From: Photobacterium sp. GJ3
Lineage (GTDB): Bacteria > Pseudomonadota > Gammaproteobacteria > Enterobacterales > Vibrionaceae
Assembly (NCBI RefSeq): GCF_018199995.1
Contig: NZ_CP073578.1
Coordinates: forward strand, 1,178,001-1,242,000
Length of the DNA stretch: 64,000 nucleotides
Direction of reading: 5' to 3'
A program made the translations under genes and the position numbers. The notes below the pieces were generated by a model. It did no database searches. It was not told the DNA's origin and worked only from the letters and a program-made list of their open reading frames with translations. This document shows, piece by piece, positions 17,261 through 25,709 of this stretch (within the stretch, counting starts at the first letter, position 1; each line of letters starts with the position of its first letter).

Positions 17261-18199
17261 TCATTCTTCTGGGGGGACTGCGCCAGCTTGCTCTGTGATC
17301 AATTGGTAATACTCCGGCCGACGATGGGCCGTAAAATTGAACATATTTTCCTTGCCTTCAAGACACAAATCCAAGTCACAATCTGCCACGATCAACTCAT
17401 CACCAAGACCTTGAGCCTGAGCGACAATCTCTCCTGTTGGAGCAACAATACAAGTTCCTCCGAACAGCTGATGCCCATCTTCAGTGCCTGCTTTCGCCAC
17501 TCCGACAACCCAAGTGCTGTTTTGATAGGCGCCACTTTGCATACACAGGCGGCTTTGGAACATGCGCAGATGAGGATCCTGTTCAACTTTGCCATTGGTC
17601 GAGGGGGTGTTATAGCCAAGCACAACCATCTCAACACCCTGAAGTCCCATCACACGATAGGTTTCAGGCCAGCGACGGTCATTACAGATACACATTCCAA
17701 GAACACCCCCCATAGTTCGCCAGACATTAAAACCGGTATTGCCCACATCAAAGTAGTATTTTTCCAGATGCTGAAAGCGCCTTTCGTCTTCATATTCGGC
17801 ATGACCAGGTAAATGTACTTTACGGTATTTACCGACAATCGTGCCGCTTTTATCTACCAAAATTGCGGTGTTGTAACGGCGGGTTTCACCCTGTTCTTCC
17901 ACCAGTTCTGCATAGCCCAAGTGAAAACCCATGCCGAACTCCCGCGCGGCATCAAACAGAGGCTGGGTGACTTCGTTTGGCATTGAACGTTCAAACCACT
18001 GTTCAATTTCATCACGATCTTTCATCAGATAGCGGGGGAAAAATGTGGTAAGCGCCAATTCAGGAAAAACGATGAGGTCGCACTGCTTACGACGCGCTTG
18101 TTCCATTAATTGAATCATTCGGTTAACCGCTGAAGTGCGGCTTTCTGCTTTTTGTATCGGCCCGAGCTGAGCGGCTCCCACTGTAATCATTCTGGACAT
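17261..18199 (-). CDS. N-carbamoyl-D-amino acid hydrolase
   Basis: 312 aa, nitrilase superfamily. It hydrolyses N-carbamoyl-D-amino acids to D-amino acid, CO2 and ammonia. The resemblance to Agrobacterium D-carbamoylase is close through the whole length: 'DLIVFPELALTTFFPR', 'GYAELV', 'RYNTAILVDKSGTIVGKYRK' and 'CNDRRWPETYRVMGLQG'. The catalytic triad falls at Glu47, Lys127 and Cys172, the same numbers as in that enzyme. The D-specific product fits the D-amino acid dehydrogenase encoded at 22.4-23.7 kb. It is cytoplasmic (no signal peptide). Confidence 0.93.
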   Translation of the reverse strand: MSRMITVGAAQLGPIQKAESRTSAVNRMIQLMEQARRKQCDLIVFPELALTTFFPRYLMKDRDEIEQWFERSMPNEVTQPLFDAAREFGMGFHLGYAELVEEQGETRRYNTAILVDKSGTIVGKYRKVHLPGHAEYEDERRFQHLEKYYFDVGNTGFNVWRTMGGVLGMCICNDRRWPETYRVMGLQGVEMVVLGYNTPSTNGKVEQDPHLRMFQSRLCMQSGAYQNSTWVVGVAKAGTEDGHQLFGGTCIVAPTGEIVAQAQGLGDELIVADCDLDLCLEGKENMFNFTAHRRPEYYQLITEQAGAVPPEE

Positions 18200-18675
18200 G
18201 GTGAGGATCCTCGCATTCGTTATTACTACTTTGTTGTCGTTTTGTTGCTCTCAGAGCTGAGAACGATTCCTGGATGAAAAAATCTTACGACATAAAAGTA
18301 GTCATGTCGCATGCCATTATTGGTCATTTGTAGTCCATTAGGTTATAGCAATCCGCTCATGCAATTTGACGAGCGAAACTTTCACGAAGGCGTTAATTAC
18401 GCCATACAATCATGACCTTATCGCCCATATGGCAATGGATATCCCATGGCAGATTCTTAAGACCAGGCTGAAGCTATACCGCAGATCACGCAACAAAACA
18501 TGATTGATTTACGGAATAACAGGTATAACCAAAATGAATAGATGATGACCTTTTTAGTATTTGATACAGTTGTCAGTTAGTGAAATATTAAATTTGTAAA
18601 GAGTATGTAATTGCCATGAGTGACTGTGGCCGGTCCTGAAGAGAGGCTACTCATTTCAAACTATGGAGAAATCAG
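18200..18675. promoter_or_regulatory. Divergent intergenic region, carbamoylase / TRAP transporter
   Basis: A 476-base non-coding stretch between two divergent transcription units. It contains a short palindrome, GGCGT-TAATT-ACGCC (18389-18403), which could be a regulator site. A GGAGA ribosome binding site precedes the dctP start. I see no RNA gene and no clear sigma-70 promoter. Binding by the LysR protein encoded at 24.5-25.4 kb is a guess from context. Confidence 0.3.
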
Positions 18676-19791
18676 ATGTATTTCCTACAAAAGAAGAAAC
18701 CTGCTATCCGTACACCATCGGTATATCGTTGTCTTCTCGGTACATTTCGGCACAAAGCCCGAATGCTGAGCACCGTTTGTCTGTTGATCCCTGCGTTGGG
18801 GATACTGAGTAGTGGAGCCAACGCTGCGACAGTTAAATATGTTGACCACGATCCGCTTGGCGGTATGCGACCACAGTTTATTAAAGACGTTTGGCTGAAT
18901 GAGATAGAAAAACAGACAGACGGAAAAGTGAAATTTCAGGATTTTTTTGGTGGGACTCTATTCAGTTCCAAAGAATCTCTGAAAGGCGTTGGTGACGGCA
19001 TTGCGGAAATGGGCTTTGTTTATCCCGGCCATTACCCCAAACGTTTGATTGCACACTCAGTCTTCTCGATGTTTCCAACAGGCCCCAATACATTTGAACA
19101 ACAAGTCTGGTTGTATCGTAAAGCCTATGAAGAAGTCCCAGAGTTGAAAGCTGAACTGGCCAAAGCGGGTGTGATGCCTCTCATGCTCACCGCCGGACTT
19201 CCTGGTGCCTTTGCCAGTGTGAATCCAGTCACCAGCATCCATGATATCAAGTCTGAAAAGTGGCGTGCCGGAGGGAAATGGCTATTGCGTTATTTGCAAG
19301 CTGTAGGGGCTTCTCCAGTGGCTGTTCCATGGGGAGATATTTATGTGGCTCTGCAGACCGGAACGATTGATGGTGTCTTTACCAATTATGATGGTCTGCA
19401 TGCAATGAAATTTGATGAAGTTGCACCCCATATGCTGATGTCGAAGCGGTTATGGTTCCCGGCACCTTTTATTCATGTTGCCAACATCCGGTTTTTCAAT
19501 CGTCTGCCTGAAGAAGTTCAGGAAGCGATCCTGAACGCTTCTAAAATTGCCGAACAGAAATTCGCCCCCGTCTGGGATGCGGAATACGAAAAAATTAAGC
19601 GTGAGCAATTAGCCGCTGGTTATACCTTGACTGAGATGTCTGATGAAGACCTCGCGCTATGGGAAAACAAAGAGAAACTCACTGAATTACAGAATCAGTG
19701 GGTCGAAGAGGCCAAAAAGGCTGGTTTGACCGATGCGGCTGAGATTATGGAAAAAGTCCGTAAAATTCACGCAGTAGCTATACAGCAATAA
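18676..19791 (+). CDS. dctP: TRAP transporter substrate-binding protein (DctP family)
   Basis: 371 aa. Periplasmic binding protein of a TRAP importer. The N-terminus is an unusually long signal region, with the cleavage likely after 'SSGANAA' (~residue 50). Family marks: 'GKVKFQDFFGGTLFSSKESL', 'GDGIAEMGFVYPGHYPKR', and the segment 'KWRAGGKWLLRYLQAVGASP' plus 'VPWGDIYVALQTGTIDGVFT', which includes the conserved Arg and the dimer/ligand helix. Followed by the small and large membrane subunits. Given the neighbours, the ligand is probably a carbamoyl-amino acid, hydantoin or amino-acid-like anion; this is inferred. Confidence 0.92.
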   Translation: MYFLQKKKPAIRTPSVYRCLLGTFRHKARMLSTVCLLIPALGILSSGANAATVKYVDHDPLGGMRPQFIKDVWLNEIEKQTDGKVKFQDFFGGTLFSSKESLKGVGDGIAEMGFVYPGHYPKRLIAHSVFSMFPTGPNTFEQQVWLYRKAYEEVPELKAELAKAGVMPLMLTAGLPGAFASVNPVTSIHDIKSEKWRAGGKWLLRYLQAVGASPVAVPWGDIYVALQTGTIDGVFTNYDGLHAMKFDEVAPHMLMSKRLWFPAPFIHVANIRFFNRLPEEVQEAILNASKIAEQKFAPVWDAEYEKIKREQLAAGYTLTEMSDEDLALWENKEKLTELQNQWVEEAKKAGLTDAAEIMEKVRKIHAVAIQQ

Positions 19792-19805
19792 ACGCTATCG
19801 TCAAT

Positions 19806-19845
19806 ACCGTTCTCTGGAAGGCAATTGGCTGAATCGGGAACGGTT
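19806..19845 (+). terminator. Hairpin between dctP and dctQ
   Basis: Inverted repeat ACCGTTC...GAACGGT with a long loop, followed by TTTTCTTG. It could be a weak attenuator or an RNA-stabilising end, giving more binding protein than membrane subunits, as is common in ABC and TRAP operons. The long loop makes it a weak candidate. Confidence 0.35.
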
Positions 19846-19869
19846 TTCTTGCTGTTACACGGAGGAATC

Positions 19870-20379
19870 ATGGAAAAAGTAGTGAGCGCTATGAATCGGG
19901 CCCTCTCCGGCTTTACCGGGTGGTTGATGTTGATAATGATGCTGATCTTAGTCTGTGATGTTGTATTCCGGACGTTAGGCGCACCGATTCAAGGCAGTGC
20001 CGAGGTGAGCGTTTTCGTCATGATGATTGTGATTTATCTTGGATTAGCCCGTTGCGAGGAACGCTCCGAGCATGTTCGGCTGGAATTTATCCTCAATATG
20101 CTGCCAGGAAATGCAAAACGCAAAGTTAATTTTCTGGCTCAACTGCTTGCAGTGATCGCCGTAGGACTGTTGTTTTACGCCGTGACTCTGGATGCCTGGT
20201 CTTCTTATGAATCCGGAGATGCGATAGAAGGCACAGTCGAGTTGCCCATTTGGCCAACAAAGTTTGTCATGATTTTCGGGATGGTCTTCTTCCTGATTCA
20301 AACCATGATGAATCTTTTTTCTCCCAAATCCTCTGAAGAAGAAAAAACTGAAGACCCTATCAATGATGAATTACTTTAA
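19870..20379 (+). CDS. dctQ: TRAP transporter small permease (DctQ family)
   Basis: About 169 aa from the ATG at 19870, which has a GGAGG site 5 bases upstream. Four membrane helices; typical DctQ text: 'DVVFRTLGAPIQGSAEVSVF' and 'ARCEERSEHVRLEF' in the cytoplasmic loop, then the final helix 'FVMIFGMVFFLIQTMMNLF'. It forms the membrane complex with the large subunit encoded 36 bases downstream. Confidence 0.9.
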   Translation: MEKVVSAMNRALSGFTGWLMLIMMLILVCDVVFRTLGAPIQGSAEVSVFVMMIVIYLGLARCEERSEHVRLEFILNMLPGNAKRKVNFLAQLLAVIAVGLLFYAVTLDAWSSYESGDAIEGTVELPIWPTKFVMIFGMVFFLIQTMMNLFSPKSSEEEKTEDPINDELL

Positions 20380-20415
20380 ATTCAGACTGTTTATTCAATA
20401 AAGGAGAATCGGCGC

Positions 20416-21765
20416 ATGGATTTTATGACCGCCGGACTTATTTGCATCGGTTCACTGCTGTTTTTTATGGCACTAGGTGTGCAAATCGGCTTATCGTTTT
20501 TATTATCCGGTTTTATCTCCAGTTTTTTCATGTTGGGATTTGATAGTTCCATTTCCTTAATGGGGCAGGCGGCATATTTTTCGATTGCCTCACCGACATG
20601 GACCGCAATTCCACTCTTTATCCTGATGGGGGCATTCGCTTCAAACGGAGGGCTAGCGAGACTGGCTTATCAAGGGGTGCATGGGCTAAGTCGGGGTATT
20701 CCAGGCTCATTGATGGTCGCTACCTGCTTGAGTTGCGGTATCTTCGGCGCAGTCTCTGGTTCGTCAATTGCCACGACTGCAATCTTTGGCAAGATGGCTT
20801 TACCCGAAATGAACCGCCTTCGCTATGATAAAGCGCTATCTATAGGATGCATTGCATCTGCAGGCACTTTCGCCTCGATGATCCCGCCTAGCATGATGAT
20901 GATCATTTATGCGCTGTTCACTCAGCAGTCCATCGGTAAACTTTTCGCGGCCGGAATCCTGCCTGGCTTGATGACCATTGTTGCCTATGCCGCTTTAATT
21001 ATTTTTATGGTGAAGCGCAATCCAGCATTGGCACCCAATGATTGTGATTTACCGAGTTCGCATCCCCAGTCTGTCGGTGCGGCTGGCGTTCATCCTCGCA
21101 GAAGGGATGAAGTCATGCAAATGTGGCCGGTGATCGTCATTGCTGTTGTCGTACTGGGTGGATTATACAGCGGAATTTTCACACCAACCGAATCGGCTGC
21201 TGCGGGGGCATTGGTGACGCTAGGGTTGGCATTTTTCATCAAGAATTTTAAAGGCCTGAATCAGGTGAACTTCTCGATGCAAGAAGCGGCCAGTGTGACA
21301 GCGATGCTGTTTCTGATCAATATTGGGGCACTGTTCTACAGCCGGGTCCTCGCGGTTACACGCCTGCCAACCGAAATGACGATGCTGTTACAGCATGCGG
21401 ATGTACCACCCTTTGCCATTTTATTGGGCATTTTGGCGATCATGTTTGTGTTAGGAATGGTCATGGTGCCTATTGGTATTTACGCGCTCACATTGCCGAT
21501 TGTACTGCCTATCATTATGGAACTCGGCTACGATCCAATCTGGTTTGGTGTTATCGCTCTGAAACTGACTGAAATCGGTGCAATCACACCACCTGTAGGA
21601 CTGAATGTATTTGCGATGAAAGGCGCGATACCCAAGGGGATGAATATTTCACTGGAACAGGTTTATAAAGGTTGCATGCCGTTCTTACTGGTGGATATCG
21701 CGATCCTGATCCTGTTGATTCTATTTCCTCAGATTGCACTTTGGCTCCCAGAAGTCATCGCGTAA
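20416..21765 (+). CDS. dctM: TRAP transporter large permease (DctM family)
   Basis: 449 aa, full length, about 12 membrane segments. It is the sodium-driven transport subunit. Family signatures: 'TWTAIPLFILMGAFASNGGL', 'CGIFGAVSGSSIATTAIFGK', 'ASAGTFASMIPPSMMMIIYA', 'GIFTPTESAAAGALVTLGLA' and 'LKLTEIGAITPPVGLNVFAM'. An AAGGAG site precedes the start. It ends the dctPQM operon. Confidence 0.94.
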   Translation: MDFMTAGLICIGSLLFFMALGVQIGLSFLLSGFISSFFMLGFDSSISLMGQAAYFSIASPTWTAIPLFILMGAFASNGGLARLAYQGVHGLSRGIPGSLMVATCLSCGIFGAVSGSSIATTAIFGKMALPEMNRLRYDKALSIGCIASAGTFASMIPPSMMMIIYALFTQQSIGKLFAAGILPGLMTIVAYAALIIFMVKRNPALAPNDCDLPSSHPQSVGAAGVHPRRRDEVMQMWPVIVIAVVVLGGLYSGIFTPTESAAAGALVTLGLAFFIKNFKGLNQVNFSMQEAASVTAMLFLINIGALFYSRVLAVTRLPTEMTMLLQHADVPPFAILLGILAIMFVLGMVMVPIGIYALTLPIVLPIIMELGYDPIWFGVIALKLTEIGAITPPVGLNVFAMKGAIPKGMNISLEQVYKGCMPFLLVDIAILILLILFPQIALWLPEVIA

Positions 21766-21791
21766 ACCATATATATAGTTTTTATTCGCCT

Positions 21792-21833
21792 GCCCCTGAA
21801 TATTGACCTTGATATAAGGCAAAATTCAGGGGC
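21792..21833 (+). terminator. Possible terminator after dctM
   Basis: Perfect 10-base inverted repeat GCCCCTGAAT ... ATTCAGGGGC, loop of 22 bases, 26 bases after the dctM stop. No strong T run follows, so it may act as an RNA end-protecting hairpin. The same GCCCCTGAA core recurs in hairpins at 34169 and, partly, 57696. Confidence 0.5.
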
Positions 21834-22081
21834 GATTTCATTGGTGTATGAATTGGCCACTCGATGTGTCATCAGGTGCCACGCAGAAAGCGCCGCGACA
21901 TTCAAAACATTGCAATGAAGCAGGCTTGGCGTCATGACGGTCGCTTCGTCGTGTAAACCAATATTGGTTGATGCAGATATATATCGAGCATTGCCTTGAC
22001 GATTGGAATTGTTTTTATGGTTATCAACAGATAAGAAAGTGAATGAGTTGGAGAGAGGATCGTCTTGCCGACAACGTTTAA

Positions 22082-22241
22082 TATCAATCGCAGTCAATCA
22101 CGGGTCATCCTAGCTTGTTCAAATGTTCGATAACGGCGTTATATTTTTGGATTGTAGAATCACGACTTATCTAAAAAATCTGCCTTGTTCTCAAACATTT
22201 TTCCTGCGCTATTTCTGATCGTTAACTTACTTTGATTGGTA
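22082..22241. repeat. MITE-like repeat, copy 1
   Basis: 160 bp, about 90% identical to 38759-38917 by eye. The ends are inverted: TATCAATCGCAGTCAATCA at the left and, read from the other strand, TACCAATCAAAGTAAGTTAA at the right, bounded by TA. It has no coding capacity. Short size, inverted ends and two dispersed copies fit a non-autonomous element of the IS630/Tc1 type (TA target). Confidence 0.75.
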
Positions 22242-22352
22242 AAATAGAAATTCGGCAACGAATGAAAAGAGTGTCATTGATCGATCAGCTGGTGGAACAT
22301 TGACTCACCCGCTGAGATTCACTGGCTGCTCCAAATCATACGCTGGAAAAGG

Positions 22353-22394
22353 CCGGTCAGCGTTACCCAACTGAGTGAGAAGGTTGCTGACCGG
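22353..22394. repeat. Inverted repeat downstream of dadA
   Basis: CCGGTCAGC ... GCTGACCGG, perfect 9-base arms with a 24-base loop, 48 bases past the dadA stop. It could end dadA transcription, though no T run is seen on that strand. The surrounding 22242-22442 has no gene that I can support. Confidence 0.35.
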
Positions 22395-22442
22395 AGGATT
22401 GTCGCTGGCAGTCAAGAGCCAGTCACCCAAAGCAAAGAGTGG

Positions 22443-23699
22443 CTAGCGTTCGAGCGAAGTCATTCGCTTTTGGAGATTCATCGGCATCTCACTTCCGCCA
22501 TCAATCATGTTCGCAACAATTTCGGCACTGCCACATGCTAACGTCCAGCCCAGCATTCCGTGGCCGGTATTGAGGAATAAATTATCCAGCTTAGAGCGTC
22601 CCAATAAAGGTGAACTTTGTGGTGTTGAAGGCCGTAGACCGCTCCACTGATGCAGCAGGTGATTGTAATCACCGGCTTTGGGAAAACGCGTTTTGGCCAG
22701 ATTCAGCAACTGCTCAATTTTCTGATGTCGAACCGTTTCATCATATCCGATTAACTCAGCAATGCCTGCAATGCGCAATTTGTCACCCAGAGTGCAGTAC
22801 ACCATTTTATGAGCCGAATCGGTCACACTGATTTGCGGCGCGCCTGAAAGGGCAGGGACGGTGATACTGTAGCCTTTGATCGGATAAATCGGAATTTTAA
22901 CCCCGATGGTTTTTGCCAGTAACGGACTGTGTGCACCTAAAGCAAAAACATAAGCGTCTGCTTCAATTTTTCCTTTATCTGTAAGTATATGCTGAATTCG
23001 ATGACCAACACGGTGAATGTGCTCAACCCGATGACCCAATAAAAATTTGCAACCGTATTCCTGATGGCATATTTCCGCCAACGAGGTTGCAAACCGGTAT
23101 GCATCACCCACTTCATCCAGTGGCGAATAAATTGAACCCGCAACGTCTGCTGCAATCTGCTTGAGTGCTGGTTCCTGATTCAACGTTTCCGTGGCATCCA
23201 GACATTCTATCGGGCATCCCAGTTCTTGTTTCCACTTCGATTGCAGGATTGCCTGCCGGAGATCGTTCTGGTGAGAGAAAACCCGCAATTTGCCTGCGAT
23301 GCGGTGATCAAAATCAATGACACGCTCGTCAAGTAATTGATGCAGCACCTGGCGAGAATGCATCGCTAAATGAAAAACAGCCTGAGAGTTGTCTAACTCG
23401 CGCTTCGCCGTGCAGTTGCGCAGAAAACGAGTCCCCCATCCGAGCAGCTGCGGATCGAAAGAGGGGTGAATGGTAAAGGCCGGGTCTTGTCCGAGAATTA
23501 ATTGTGGCAGTTTTGGGATCATTGATGGCGATCCCAGAGCATCGGTATAGGAATAACTTAACTGACTGCCATTCGCAAAACTGGTTTTATTCGCCACCGA
23601 TGTTTCCGCATCGATAACCGTGACCTGATGGCCCTTTATGCCAAGGAAATAGGCGGTTGTGACACCGATAATGCCTCCACCCAAGACGACGATTTTCAT
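22443..23699 (-). CDS. dadA: DadA-like D-amino acid dehydrogenase
   Basis: 418 aa FAD-dependent oxidoreductase that oxidises D-amino acids to 2-oxo acids and ammonia, passing electrons to the quinone pool. N-terminal nucleotide loop 'VVLGGGIIGVTTAYFLGIKG', then 'VTVIDAE', and C-terminal 'HQWSGLRPSTPQSSPLLGRS' and 'LNTGHGMLGWTLACGSAEIV', all typical of DadA. It lies 42 bases after a RidA gene on the same strand; together they turn D-amino acid into keto acid and clear the reactive imine. Confidence 0.92.
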   Translation of the reverse strand: MKIVVLGGGIIGVTTAYFLGIKGHQVTVIDAETSVANKTSFANGSQLSYSYTDALGSPSMIPKLPQLILGQDPAFTIHPSFDPQLLGWGTRFLRNCTAKRELDNSQAVFHLAMHSRQVLHQLLDERVIDFDHRIAGKLRVFSHQNDLRQAILQSKWKQELGCPIECLDATETLNQEPALKQIAADVAGSIYSPLDEVGDAYRFATSLAEICHQEYGCKFLLGHRVEHIHRVGHRIQHILTDKGKIEADAYVFALGAHSPLLAKTIGVKIPIYPIKGYSITVPALSGAPQISVTDSAHKMVYCTLGDKLRIAGIAELIGYDETVRHQKIEQLLNLAKTRFPKAGDYNHLLHQWSGLRPSTPQSSPLLGRSKLDNLFLNTGHGMLGWTLACGSAEIVANMIDGGSEMPMNLQKRMTSLER

Positions 23700-23741
23700 A
23701 GCTTACAGCCTCTGTCATCGTGTTCAGCCTGCATCAGATTC

Positions 23742-24265
23742 TCATGAGACTGAACTGTTGTCATCTTTGGTGGATGATTCAATTTCAACCACCGCTTCAA
23801 CTTCGACAGAGACGCCTCGGGGCAGAGAGCTAACCCCTACCGCTGCGCGGGCATGGCGGCCTTTGTCAGCAAACACTTCAGCAAATAAGTCAGAGGCCCC
23901 GTTGATCACCACAGAGTGTTGGGTAAATTCAGGGGTGGCATTCACAAAGCCCCCAAACGAACAATGCGCTTTACCCGACTCAAATCGCCGTCACAGGCGG
24001 CTTTGAGTTGAGCCAGTATATTGATTGCGCACAACTGCGCTGCACGATAAGCCTGTTCCGGGCTGATCGTGTCACCAACTTGACCGACAAAACAGGCTTG
24101 GCCGTTTTCCAAAGGAACCTGACCTGAAATAAACACATGGCTCCCCGAGATGACATAAGGGACGAAATTTGCCAGTGGCGTGGACGCCTCTGGTAAAGTT
24201 ATCCCAAGCGACTGCAACTTTTCCTCTATGTTCTGTTGAACAACTTCCTGTGTATTCAGTGCCAT
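23742..24265 (-). pseudogene. RidA-family enamine/imine deaminase, frameshifted
   Basis: A RidA/YjgF-family protein of ~155 aa in two frames. The first part (24265-23942) holds 'YVISGSHVFISGQVPLENGQ' and 'AAQLCAINILAQLKAACDGD', then runs to 'KRIVRLG' and stops. The second part (to 23742) resumes with 'FVNATPEFTQHSVVINGASD' and the RidA core 'RAAVGVSSLPRGVSVEVEAV' with the conserved Arg. The break is in a run of five C (23950-23954); a sixth would give KRIVRLGGFVNA, the normal family reading. It may be a true mutation or a sequencing error. Its role would be hydrolysis of imines made by DadA. Confidence 0.85.
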
Positions 24266-24504
24266 GTTGAGTCCTTAATCGAATGACTGGATGCGCTTTC
24301 CTACCGTCTAGTGGAGGAAAGCCGCAAGAGAATTACAGAGCGTGAAGTTCATATCGTTCGGCTGTCTGGCTGGTAGTAAACTGACCTGCATGACCATAAA
24401 ACCCTCGCTGCTGATAACTCTTTAAGGTTTCAACTTTTTCAAGAGGAAATCAAATACCAATAAAGTTGGATGGCATAACTATTAGTTATTCCAGGCAGAC
24501 TCGA

Positions 24505-25428
24505 TCATGATTCAGTGACCTGACCGACGGACTTGCTCACAGAGGCATACTCCAGAAATTTTTCTTCCAGAGAACGGATGAAAAGCTTGGCGACATTAGA
24601 AAGTGGCCTGTCTTTGGAATACAGCACGTACGCGGTGATCGGAATATTGGGAATAAAGGGTCTAACAACAAGGCCGTGATAGCTACCAGCATTGATAACG
24701 TATTCATCGACCAGCGCGACACCAGCGCCGCTTTCAACCAATGCACAAGCTGTATTACAAAATCGAGTTTCTACCGTCCACTTCAGCGTTTCTCCGGCCA
24801 TCACAAAGGCCTTCTCAATTAATTTGCCCATTGGCGTCCCCCGTGTCATTGCGATAAACGGATACATTTTCAAATCTACCGGTCGAATCACATCCAGTTC
24901 AGCGAGTGGGTGATCTTGAGGGATAACGCAGACCATCTTGCCAATATGAACCGGGCGAGCAATAACGGATGGTCGTTCTGAGAAGGTGACAGCGACACCG
25001 ACTTCGGCAATATTGGTTTCGATATGTTCGATGATGTCTTCCATTCGGCGAATATCCAGAGAAATCTGTACGCCGGGGCGAGCGGTTTGAAAGGCCTTGA
25101 TTGCATGAGGAATGACTGAGTTCGCCATGCTGGGTATCGCGACCAGACGCACTCTGCCTGCTTTGGCATCACGAATATCATAAATACGATCCTGTACAGA
25201 TTTAAGTGACTGAAACAATGGCGCAATTTCACGATATAGATTCTGTGCTTCTTCAGTGGGCACGAGGCGGCCATTCATCCTCTCGAACAAAATGATCCCT
25301 AAGCTCGACTCGGTATGCCGTATGGTCTTACTGACGGCAGGCTGAGAAACCCCGAGATCATATGCTGCAGCACTTGTGGTCCCTGCCGCCATGACGGCAC
25401 GAAAAATTTCCAGTTGTCTTAGATTCAT
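24505..25428 (-). CDS. LysR-family transcriptional regulator
   Basis: 307 aa. N-terminal winged helix-turn-helix 'MNLRQLEIFRAVMAAGTTSA' with 'VSQPAVSKTIRHTESSLGII' as recognition region, then a substrate-binding domain ('GRVRLVAIPSMANSVIPHAI'). It is transcribed away from the hydantoinase gene across a 281-base gap, the usual LysR arrangement, and probably senses a hydantoin or amino-acid derivative to control the operons on both sides. The best family resemblance is to LysR/NocR/OccR-type amino-acid regulators. Confidence 0.92.
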   Translation of the reverse strand: MNLRQLEIFRAVMAAGTTSAAAYDLGVSQPAVSKTIRHTESSLGIILFERMNGRLVPTEEAQNLYREIAPLFQSLKSVQDRIYDIRDAKAGRVRLVAIPSMANSVIPHAIKAFQTARPGVQISLDIRRMEDIIEHIETNIAEVGVAVTFSERPSVIARPVHIGKMVCVIPQDHPLAELDVIRPVDLKMYPFIAMTRGTPMGKLIEKAFVMAGETLKWTVETRFCNTACALVESGAGVALVDEYVINAGSYHGLVVRPFIPNIPITAYVLYSKDRPLSNVAKLFIRSLEEKFLEYASVSKSVGQVTES

Positions 25429-25709
25429 CCTATAACCTGAAGTTTTATTCTTGCTGAAATAAACTATACGACATTATTAATGCTGAATGCTACAGTTGAT
25501 TAACATTGCATTAACGCGAAGTGCCTGAGTTCAGGGTACCATTCTCATAGTATTGATATGTTTATTAATTTGTGGGCTTTCACTGCTTGACCATCGTCGC
25601 TGACACAAAAATCGCAAATGCTAAACCGTCACATAACTAGAGCATGTGTGACATACCCGATCATGTTTTCAGGAAGGACTGAACCTACCAGTCGTAACAG
25701 GAGGTTAAA
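25429..25709. promoter_or_regulatory. Divergent control region, lysR / hydantoinase
   Basis: 281 non-coding bases between the divergent lysR and hydantoinase genes. An AT-rich part close to lysR (25440-25510) is the likely place for a LysR site and the lysR promoter. A strong AGGAGG ribosome binding site lies at 25699-25704, 5 bases before the hydantoinase ATG. No exact operator can be named by eye. Confidence 0.45.

Noticed and set aside
17237..17812. Long open frame on the + strand inside the D-carbamoylase gene
   Set aside because: It is antisense to a gene with a full set of catalytic residues and has no recognisable protein features.
21840..22100. Short open frame partly covered by the MITE-like repeat
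   Set aside because: No ribosome binding site, no resemblance to a known protein, and its sequence runs into the non-coding repeat.
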